DNA from: Alphaproteobacteria bacterium MarineAlpha9_Bin6
Lineage (GTDB): Bacteria > Pseudomonadota > Alphaproteobacteria > UBA7887
DNA: 61,404 bases
Direction of reading: 5' to 3'
Assembly: GCA_002937585.1 (NCBI GenBank)
Contig: PTKE01000007.1
Span: 1 to 61,404, forward strand
Position 1 is the stretch's first letter; the number at the start of each line of letters is the position of its first letter. The position numbers and the translations under genes are program-made. Below are positions 36,442 to 43,604 of the stretch, one piece after another. The notes beneath the pieces were generated by a model. It was given only the letters and a program-made list of their open reading frames with translations. It ran no database searches and was not told the DNA's origin.

Positions 36442-37419
36442 CTACTGATTAAACGCCGTGCGCCCAATATCGGTAGGTGGTTTGGAGCCAGCTAACATAA
36501 ATTGTGCAACACGAGCGTCCTCATCCATTTGTTCGGTTAGTGCATCGATGCTCTCGAATTTTTCCTCTGGACGGATCCAATTAAAAAAGGCGACACGCAA
36601 ATATTTTCCATAGAGGTCGCCATCATAGTCAAATAGGTGCACTTCCAGAGTCGGAATATTGGTTTTAAACATAGGTCGAATACCCGCATTGGCGACTGCA
36701 GCATACCAGTCAGTGCCCTGACTACTGACCACTCCACACCATACCGCGTAAATTCCGTAGGCCGGAATCACATGGTCTCCAAACTCCATATTAGCGGTTG
36801 GGTAGCCCAATTCACGGCCGCGCGCGTCTCCTTGAACCACCCGGGCCTCCACTTCCCACATATGCCCAAGTATCGCTGCCGCCAGACGCGGTTCACCGCG
36901 CTGCAAATAAGAGCGCACTCGCGTAGACGAGTAAAGCTCACCGGCGTTCCCTATGGGTGACACTTCGGTAACTCCGAAACCAAACTCTTGACCGGCACGA
37001 GCAAGAAATTGGCAATCACCGACTCGACTCTTGCCAAACCGATAGTCATGGCCAACTACGACGTGGCAAGCACCTAAGTCATCAACCAAAACCTCGCGGA
37101 CAAAATCCTCCGGAGTTTTTTGACTAAAGGCGTTGGAAAAAGGCAACATATAAAGGATTTCAACACCGCATTCGCGCAATCGTCTGACCTTAACCCTAAA
37201 TGGCGAAAGGCGCCGCGGTGATGTCTCGGGCCTAAGCACCATTACTGGGTGTGGCTCAAAAGTAAGCACACCGAGTGGCACACGCTCAGTATGCGCCAAT
37301 TCAGCTGCACGACCGATAACACCGCGATGTCCGAGGTGAACACCGTCGAAATTCCCCAGTGCCACTATCGCACCCCGAGAAGAATTTGGTAACGCTCGAT
37401 ATCGACGAATTATTTGCAT
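36442..37419 (-). CDS. ribF: Bifunctional riboflavin kinase / FAD synthetase
   Basis: The N-terminal FMN adenylyltransferase domain shows VALGNFDGVHLGHRGVI (HxGH-like), VGHDYRFGKSRVGD and TRVRSYLQRGEP. The C-terminal flavokinase domain has GDARGRELGYPTANM and EVHLFDYDGDLYG. It converts riboflavin to FMN and FAD. The length of 325 residues is typical. The order ribF-ileS-lspA on the minus strand is a widespread arrangement. Confidence 0.96.
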   Translation of the reverse strand: MQIIRRYRALPNSSRGAIVALGNFDGVHLGHRGVIGRAAELAHTERVPLGVLTFEPHPVMVLRPETSPRRLSPFRVKVRRLRECGVEILYMLPFSNAFSQKTPEDFVREVLVDDLGACHVVVGHDYRFGKSRVGDCQFLARAGQEFGFGVTEVSPIGNAGELYSSTRVRSYLQRGEPRLAAAILGHMWEVEARVVQGDARGRELGYPTANMEFGDHVIPAYGIYAVWCGVVSSQGTDWYAAVANAGIRPMFKTNIPTLEVHLFDYDGDLYGKYLRVAFFNWIRPEEKFESIDALTEQMDEDARVAQFMLAGSKPPTDIGRTAFNQ

Positions 37420-37474
37420 TTAGTGGCAGCTCTAGCTTAATCAAATACAGCGCACAACTAGCCCTATCGACAGT

Positions 37475-37498
37475 GTAACGGTTTCCGTTTGCCGTTAC
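37475..37498. repeat. Inverted repeat between the DUF1111 and ribF genes
   Basis: GTAACGG (37475-37481) and CCGTTAC (37492-37498) can form a 7-base hairpin with a 10-base loop. It lies 42 bases beyond the DUF1111 stop and 56 bases before the ribF ATG. There is no T-run on either side, so it is either a weak or Rho-assisted terminator of the imelysin operon or an operator for ribF. No conserved flavin riboswitch core was recognised. Confidence 0.4.
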
Positions 37499-37539
37499 CC
37501 CTAGAATGCCTATGTACTGCTTGTTTTCGTGGAATTAAA

Positions 37540-39063
37540 TCAAAGCGACCTAAGAAAAGCAATCAGGGCATCGCGATCCCCCTCCGGCATCGCGCGCACT
37601 ACCTCACGAGCAGCCGTAGCCTCACCACCGTGCCAAAGAATTGCCTCTAAGAGCCCGCGTGCGCGACCATCATGCAGGAAAAACCGGTGCAGGTTGACGC
37701 GTCGGACCAACCCAATCCCCCAAAGCGGTGGAGTTCGCCATTCCCGACCCGAGGCTTCAAAGTCAGGCCGTCCATCAGCTAGACCTTCACCCATGTCATG
37801 GAGCAAAACATCCGTGTATGGATGGATACTCTGCTCCGCTAATTCAGGCAGCGCGGTGACAGTACCTGTAGTCAGATTCGGTGTGTGGCAACTCACGCAG
37901 CCCGCATAAGTAAACAAGCGCTCACCTCGGCGCACGGTCGGATCCTCTACATTGCGTCGCGCGGGTACTGCCAATGATCGAGCGTATAGCACCAGCTTTT
38001 CGAGACGCTGATCGTCGAGCTCTGGTACACCTCCATTAGGCGCAGATAGGCAGGCAGTCTGAGCGGGAGGACAGTTCTCGTTCGGAAAAAGCGACGTGGT
38101 AATACCCATATCACTAACCGCAGCACTAGCTACCTGCTGGTAAAGACTCGCGACATTCGCTTTCCAACCAAATCTGCCAAGTGCGAGGCGCTTCGCCACC
38201 GGGTCCCATACACGGTTGACACGGCCTGATATTCCGTCGCCATCTATATCATCTGGATCGGCGCTAGCCTCAATCACCGTCGCCTCAATCGCCTCCAGCA
38301 AACCGAGGCCGTGGGTCGCCGGAGCTACTCGAGGCGAATACATTGCGTCGTGACCTAGCGGGCCATAATTGAGTTCGGAGAACTCATAGATCGGCGCACG
38401 CAAGGAATAAGGCTGGCCGTCAGCGAATACGCCGCCAACCTCACGGTAGCGTATTGTCGCTCGCCCTTCCTTGGGCACGCCAAGAATACCCTTGTCCTGA
38501 AGTTGCGAGCCATAAATGGGGTGGGGCACCGGCCCGCCATTGATTCCAACGCCAGGCACACTCAAACGAACCAACATCGATTTCATTGGCTCTTCTGAAT
38601 TTTTCGGCGGGCGGCCGCGCCCATCCTTCAGGTGACAACCCGAGCAAGATACCCGGTTGAAGGTAGGTCCCAATCCGTCCAGGCTATCCACTGAGGCAGG
38701 CGCAATCACCCAGTTGCGGCGAAAGAGATGGCGCCCAAAGGCGAAAGAACGGAGCCGACTCGGATCAAGATTGGCCAACGGCGCTGAAAATGCCTCGCGG
38801 GTATCTAAATAAGTCGTTGTAGTGCCGCCAGAAAGGGCGCTCGTCGGAAAAGTTTCCAATGGCACAGGATCGGCTAAATTGTGCCAAACCCATCGATTCC
38901 AATCCATCGCGTAAGGCATCCCCTTGCCCGGAACATAATCATCTTCGGGACCCATTGGGAGCACCGGCACGTCTGACTGCTTGCGACGAGTGTCAGCTCC
39001 AAAAGGGGAACTCACACCAAAAGTAATAATTAAAATCAAGCAAACCGCAAAAACACGTAGCAA
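37540..39063 (-). CDS. Di-haem oxidoreductase family protein (DUF1111, putative peroxidase)
   Basis: An exported cytochrome-like protein. The signal peptide is residues 1-23 (LRVFAVCLILIITFGVSS). Two CxxCH haem c sites are seen: CSGCH (about residue 142) and CVSCH (about residue 394), the latter in a region resembling MauG or bacterial cytochrome c peroxidases. The family (PF06537) typically sits next to imelysins. The start is TTG, supported by an AAAGGAG seven bases upstream. It is 38 bases after the imelysin gene; a common role in iron handling is inferred from context. Confidence 0.88.
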   Translation of the reverse strand: MLRVFAVCLILIITFGVSSPFGADTRRKQSDVPVLPMGPEDDYVPGKGMPYAMDWNRWVWHNLADPVPLETFPTSALSGGTTTTYLDTREAFSAPLANLDPSRLRSFAFGRHLFRRNWVIAPASVDSLDGLGPTFNRVSCSGCHLKDGRGRPPKNSEEPMKSMLVRLSVPGVGINGGPVPHPIYGSQLQDKGILGVPKEGRATIRYREVGGVFADGQPYSLRAPIYEFSELNYGPLGHDAMYSPRVAPATHGLGLLEAIEATVIEASADPDDIDGDGISGRVNRVWDPVAKRLALGRFGWKANVASLYQQVASAAVSDMGITTSLFPNENCPPAQTACLSAPNGGVPELDDQRLEKLVLYARSLAVPARRNVEDPTVRRGERLFTYAGCVSCHTPNLTTGTVTALPELAEQSIHPYTDVLLHDMGEGLADGRPDFEASGREWRTPPLWGIGLVRRVNLHRFFLHDGRARGLLEAILWHGGEATAAREVVRAMPEGDRDALIAFLRSL

Positions 39064-39101
39064 CCGATAGCTCCTTTAAAATTCAACGCTAACGAAGATT
39101 C

Positions 39102-40307
39102 TCATTCTCGCCTTACTTCACCATCATTAACATTAATGGCAAGGTCGAGTTGCGCACCTACTTCTCTTATAAGGGCCGCCTGTGTCATCAACGCGTCAAC
39201 GGCCAACTCTGCATTTTCACGTGCGATGCTACCGTAAGGTGAGGCCAAAACAAGATCAAAGGGTGAGCCAATCCTTTTTACCAAAGATATCGTTCGAGCC
39301 AGTACCTCAATCATGCGCTGATTCAAATTGGGATTTATCTTTTCAACAAGATCACTGATCCCAACACCATAGTAGTCGCCGTAGCGGCCGAAGTAGACGT
39401 TCTCAATCCCAAGCGCATTATACAGAAAATCATTATGGGTATTGTCGCTAAAGCAAGAGTGCTCGTCCTCCGGATCACCACTATCGAGAGGTACTGCTAT
39501 TCGCTCTGAAGCCAATTCGAATTGGGACATGATCAGAATCCCAGTGAGAATATAAGCCAAAGTTTTGTCTTCTGGCATCGCGCGAAACGCTGCCGCGTAG
39601 TTGTCGGTGGCAGGTCGCCATTCGGCGACAAGGAACTCATGGTCCTCGACTAGCTGTGCAGTCACTAATTCGAGATATTGCCGCCGGCGATCATTAACGT
39701 TTATCCCGGATTCAAAATCGCTAACGGGTCGGGTCCCCGGCCCGACTTCGTTGAGGTCCTGACCCCACAGCAGAAACTCGATAGCGTGGTACCCTGTGGA
39801 TACATCGCGATCATCATCAGTCTGATTACTAGACAGAATTGATATCCGAGTTAGCTCAATAGACTCATCATTGATAATTCCGGCCGACGGGTTCCCGTGA
39901 ACATAATCAATATAGGCCTCGTTAAGAGGCCACGAATTCAACCGCCCCTCCGGGCCCTCCACATCCCTCGCAGGGTCATAATAATCAATCGGACCACCAT
40001 AAAAACGGAACGCCTCCGATTGGCCGTAGGCCGCTCGTGCAGTCAGCCAAGACTCCCGAGCGCGCTTAAGAGACGGTTCATCAGGTGTCTCAAGCAATGC
40101 CTGAATTGACTTTTCAAGTGCTCGAACACGGCTGAGACAATCTTTGTAGGTCCGATAAACCAGTTCAGCATAACTTTCTATTTGGGGCTTTGCCGACGGC
40201 ACACCATTTGCCCAGGAAGATTGCGCCGGCAGCACTGGCCCAAACCATATTGCTACCGTTACAGAGGCAAGGCCTACTAACCTTAAAATGCCCCTAAAAT
40301 AAGTCAT
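39102..40307 (-). CDS. Imelysin family (peptidase M75, IrpA-like) periplasmic protein
   Basis: A secreted protein (signal peptide about residues 1-30, LASVTVAIWFGPVLPAQSSW) with the GxHxxE signature in STGYHAIEFLLWGQD, which marks the M75/imelysin fold. Family members (IrpA, imelysin) bind metal and are usually iron-regulated; proteolysis is doubtful for many of them. At 401 residues it is of the longer IrpA kind. It is the first gene of a two-gene unit with the DUF1111 gene. A Fur-box-like sequence lies 62-80 bases upstream of the ATG. Confidence 0.9.
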   Translation of the reverse strand: MTYFRGILRLVGLASVTVAIWFGPVLPAQSSWANGVPSAKPQIESYAELVYRTYKDCLSRVRALEKSIQALLETPDEPSLKRARESWLTARAAYGQSEAFRFYGGPIDYYDPARDVEGPEGRLNSWPLNEAYIDYVHGNPSAGIINDESIELTRISILSSNQTDDDRDVSTGYHAIEFLLWGQDLNEVGPGTRPVSDFESGINVNDRRRQYLELVTAQLVEDHEFLVAEWRPATDNYAAAFRAMPEDKTLAYILTGILIMSQFELASERIAVPLDSGDPEDEHSCFSDNTHNDFLYNALGIENVYFGRYGDYYGVGISDLVEKINPNLNQRMIEVLARTISLVKRIGSPFDLVLASPYGSIARENAELAVDALMTQAALIREVGAQLDLAINVNDGEVRRE

Positions 40308-40366
40308 TCAATCGATCCTACGTGTACGGGCTTCCCACGAGCCATATCAACACCCATGAGTACTCT

Positions 40367-40395
40367 CCGATAATGCAAATCATTCTCAATATCAA
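40367..40395 (-). promoter_or_regulatory. Fur-box-like operator and promoter upstream of the imelysin operon
   Basis: On the plus strand 40369-40387 reads GATAATGCAAATCATTCTC, which matches the classical Fur consensus GATAATGATAATCATTATC at 16 of 19 positions. On the minus strand it overlaps a promoter-like pair, TTGATA (40390-40395) and TATCGG (40367-40372), with 17 bases between. Binding would block the promoter. The position and the family of the downstream gene agree with iron repression. The actual regulator (Fur, Mur or Irr) is not known. Confidence 0.6.
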
Positions 40396-40514
40396 CCTAT
40401 GGCTACTAATTTGGTGTGCCCCTCTATATCTGATGGGTCTATTTGAATTGACGACACCTTTATCGCTCTCTAGGTTCGCCCCAATTGTTCAACCAACAAA
40501 TACCAACTTACACC

Positions 40515-41480
40515 ATGACTGACTCGGATGCCGGCACCCTGGACGATAGCCGCTCCACCCATTCGCAGGGTAGGCTAGAACGTTTGTTGCGGGCAGGGGC
40601 CTTTGTGGTAACTGCCGAAACCACGCCACCCGTTAGCGCCGACCCAGCAGCTCTGCTCGAAGTTACCGAAGATCTGCGTGACTGGGCCGATGCCGTCAAC
40701 GTCACGGATAGCGCAGGCGCTAAATCGCATATGGCAAGCCTAGTTGCAGCGTCACTGTTAATGCGAGCCGGCATTGAACCAATCCTCCAGTTCACGGTTC
40801 GGGATCGCAATAGGATTGCACTGCAAAACGATCTTTTGGGTGCTGGAGCACTTGGTATCTCTAATATTTTATGTTTGACGGGGGACAATATTTCGGCAGG
40901 CGATCAACCGGACGCCAAGATGGTCATGGACCTGGATAGCCGAGGCCTAGTGTCATTGGCGCGCGATATGCGCGACAGCCGCCAATTGCCAACTGGGCGA
41001 CCGATCGAGAAGGCCCCGGGTCTTTTCATCGGCGCCACGGATGCACCACAGGAGCCCGACAATGAATGGAGTGCAACCGCTCTGCAGTCCAAGGTCGACG
41101 CCGGCGCTGAGTTTTTTCAGACCCAATTTTGTTTTGATATCGATCTTGTACGGCGCTACATGGAGCGTCTTGAGAACGAAGGCGTATTAGAACGCGCCTA
41201 CTTCCTGATAGGAATTGGCCCAATCGCGTCTGCCAAATCGGCGCGTTGGATGAACCAAAACCTTTTCGGTGTGGATATTCCGGAAAGTCTCATTGGTCGC
41301 CTGGAGCAAGCTACCAACCAACAGGCTGAAGGCCGCCGGGTCTGTCTCGAGTTAATACAACAATTACGTGAAGTCACCGGCGTATCCGGTGTGCACCTCA
41401 TGGGGCCACAAGCAGAACGGTCAGCGGCCCAAGTCATCGCCGACTCCGGAATTTTGAATGAACGGCCTGAAGTCGCATGA
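40515..41480 (+). CDS. Methylenetetrahydrofolate reductase family protein
   Basis: A PF02219-type TIM-barrel flavoprotein: FVVTAETTPPVSADPAALLE (the start of the family barrel), DAVNVTDSAG, QFTVRDRNR, NILCLTGDN and GAEFFQTQFCFDIDLVRRY. It could reduce methylene-THF to methyl-THF, but it is not a close MetF; it resembles the group associated with one-carbon or corrinoid metabolism. The track start (40485) is a TTG. The ATG at 40515 (MTDSDAG) gives a more usual 321 residues. It is a single gene, divergent from the imelysin operon. Confidence 0.82.
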   Translation: MTDSDAGTLDDSRSTHSQGRLERLLRAGAFVVTAETTPPVSADPAALLEVTEDLRDWADAVNVTDSAGAKSHMASLVAASLLMRAGIEPILQFTVRDRNRIALQNDLLGAGALGISNILCLTGDNISAGDQPDAKMVMDLDSRGLVSLARDMRDSRQLPTGRPIEKAPGLFIGATDAPQEPDNEWSATALQSKVDAGAEFFQTQFCFDIDLVRRYMERLENEGVLERAYFLIGIGPIASAKSARWMNQNLFGVDIPESLIGRLEQATNQQAEGRRVCLELIQQLREVTGVSGVHLMGPQAERSAAQVIADSGILNERPEVA

Positions 41481-41524
41481 CCACACAGGGCGGGGCTAGA
41501 CTAAACGCGTAAATCGACGTTGGC

Positions 41525-43597
41525 TTAGCGACCTTCTACCCGCCAAGCCATAAGCGCACCACCAAGCAACAACAAAAGCAGCAAAAACTCTGGTAAAAGC
41601 GGCGCCTGAAATAGCCCGCTCACGCGATATTGTTGGTTAACAACTAGACCAATCCATCCCGGGCCCATCGTGTTTCCAGTACCGCGCACTCGGCGTACTT
41701 GTGGAACACCTTTTTCCTCCAGCCACACAACCGAGCCGCCAGTAGCCGTGGCAATGGGCTCTACCAAGATCTCGGTCGCGCGCATATCTGCTACTTCTAA
41801 CGGATTTGCCACTCCGACCATAGCAACTGCCGATTGCTCGCCATGTTTCAGCTGATAAAGCCCACTACGGGGAACAGAAATAGTCGCCGTGGCTCGGCCG
41901 CCACCTACATCAACCAATGTTACGTCCTCACTTTTTCCATCAGGCCCTATGATAGTAACGGGGCCCCTAATTGGAGCCAAACTTCGCCTGGAGATATGGA
42001 TTCGTTGCTGGTTAGCGTCCGCCGACAGAGATTCCTCCTCTAGGTCGGGCTGTTTCATTAACCAGTGTACCAACCTCCGCAACAAATCCTGCTGGGGCCC
42101 ACCTCCCTCGAAACCTCGCGCCCACAACCATGACTGATCTGACAAGAGTTGCGCGACACGACCCGCACCAATGCGATCTAGGACCAGCAAAGGACTGTCC
42201 TCGGCACCGCGCATTAGAACCTCTCCACGCACAATTTCTGCCTCTATAAGGCGAAACCACCGGCCCCAAGGCGGGTCACCCGCAATCATTTCACCCTTGC
42301 CTGCCGTGTGGAGACTCGTCGTAACGGGATGCCGGCCACCTTCGTCGGACAGCCGGGGCCGATAGGCCGTCTCATACACCTTGCCCGTGGGCCGAGCTGG
42401 TAGGATCGCCGCTAGAGGTGTTGTCGCCAGACTAAGTGAAGATGCGAACGAAGGCCCGGCAATGTCAAGCACCGCTCCTCCGGCCAACACGTAGTCTACC
42501 AAGTTGCTAAGATAGGGTGCCGGAAGGATACCTCGGCGATGGTAACGGTCGAAGATGACCAAGTCGAATTTCTGCAAATTTACTGAAAACAATTCGCTGC
42601 TTGGAAACGGAATCAATGATAGCTCGCTCACCGGAGTCAGGTCCTGTTTGTTTGGCGGGCGCAAAATTGTGAAATGTACCAAATCGACAGCAGGATCTGC
42701 CTTTAGCAGGTTGCGCAATGTCCGTAATCCGGGCCCAGGCTCACCGGACACCAGCATGACTCGCAACCGATCCCGAATACCGTTGATCAGCGCGACCGCA
42801 CGATTGTTGTCAAGGGTGAGCTCTGACGGGCCAGGTTCAATATATAGTTCAAACGCCGTCAAACCCTCATGGTCGAGCACAATTTGGATTTCGTTGGTCA
42901 CCCCAATCTCAACCGTTGTGCGGAGAACGTCCTTCCCATCCGCACGCAGCGTGATGGGGATAACCTCACCCTCGGCATTGATATCATCCACACGTACAGC
43001 AATCGCCACCGAATCTCCCACAATCGCGTAACTTGGCATCTCTTCGATCACTAGGCGACGATCTAACTCACCTCGATTGCCTGTAAGTAGAACGTGGATC
43101 GGCCCAGCATAGGCGATATTGGCCGAATTTTTCGGAACATCATGGACCTGACCGTCGGTAATAATGATGGAGCCTGCGACACGCTCGGGCGGAACGTCGG
43201 ACAGCACCTCTTGAAGTGCCTCAAATAGGCGAGTGCCCTCACCAGCGTTACTTTCATCGACCACGATTGACCGCAACTCGAGGTCTCGCTCCTTTTGAAG
43301 ACGAACCCGAAGTTGCTCAGCTACCGTCGTTGCCAGCTCTAGTCGATTATTGGTGCGCTGGCTAAGCGTCTGATCAATCACCAACGCCGCTATATCCGGG
43401 AGATACTGGCGTTGCTCCCTAATGAGCGTTGGATTGATTAGGACCAGATACCCTGCACACAAAAATACTGCACGCCACCATATTCCGCATGCATGCGAAA
43501 TCAATGCAAACAACAAAATTGAGATGCCCACCACTGCTACGGTCGCCAAGACGCCCCAAGGCAAGCCTGGATTAAAATCGATACCCGTTGCCTGCAT
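41525..43597 (-). CDS. Large membrane protein of the MoxR/DUF58/DUF4159 operon
   Basis: About 690 residues. Two N-terminal transmembrane helices (LPWGVLATVAVVGISILLFA; AVFLCAGYLVLI) precede a VWA-like region (IAALVIDQTLSQRT, SIIITDGQVHD), then a glutamine-amidotransferase-like domain (FDLVIFDRYHRRG, LVDYVLAGGAVLDIAGP) and a C-terminal helix before MAWRVEGR. I know it only as the conserved partner of the DUF4159 gene. The track start is TTG; the ATG at 43597 (MQATGIDFN) is preferred. The function is probably envelope-related, by association with MoxR, but unproven. Confidence 0.75.
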   Translation of the reverse strand: MQATGIDFNPGLPWGVLATVAVVGISILLFALISHACGIWWRAVFLCAGYLVLINPTLIREQRQYLPDIAALVIDQTLSQRTNNRLELATTVAEQLRVRLQKERDLELRSIVVDESNAGEGTRLFEALQEVLSDVPPERVAGSIIITDGQVHDVPKNSANIAYAGPIHVLLTGNRGELDRRLVIEEMPSYAIVGDSVAIAVRVDDINAEGEVIPITLRADGKDVLRTTVEIGVTNEIQIVLDHEGLTAFELYIEPGPSELTLDNNRAVALINGIRDRLRVMLVSGEPGPGLRTLRNLLKADPAVDLVHFTILRPPNKQDLTPVSELSLIPFPSSELFSVNLQKFDLVIFDRYHRRGILPAPYLSNLVDYVLAGGAVLDIAGPSFASSLSLATTPLAAILPARPTGKVYETAYRPRLSDEGGRHPVTTSLHTAGKGEMIAGDPPWGRWFRLIEAEIVRGEVLMRGAEDSPLLVLDRIGAGRVAQLLSDQSWLWARGFEGGGPQQDLLRRLVHWLMKQPDLEEESLSADANQQRIHISRRSLAPIRGPVTIIGPDGKSEDVTLVDVGGGRATATISVPRSGLYQLKHGEQSAVAMVGVANPLEVADMRATEILVEPIATATGGSVVWLEEKGVPQVRRVRGTGNTMGPGWIGLVVNQQYRVSGLFQAPLLPEFLLLLLLLGGALMAWRVEGR

Positions 43598-43604
43598 TAT
43601 TCCG

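Noticed and set aside
37420-37539. FMN riboswitch before ribF
   Set aside because: Only a simple inverted repeat is present; the conserved multi-stem FMN core was not recognised.
40322-40522. 66-residue plus-strand ORF in the imelysin/MetF spacer
   Set aside because: It overlaps the Fur-box region and the real MetF start and has no protein-like signature.
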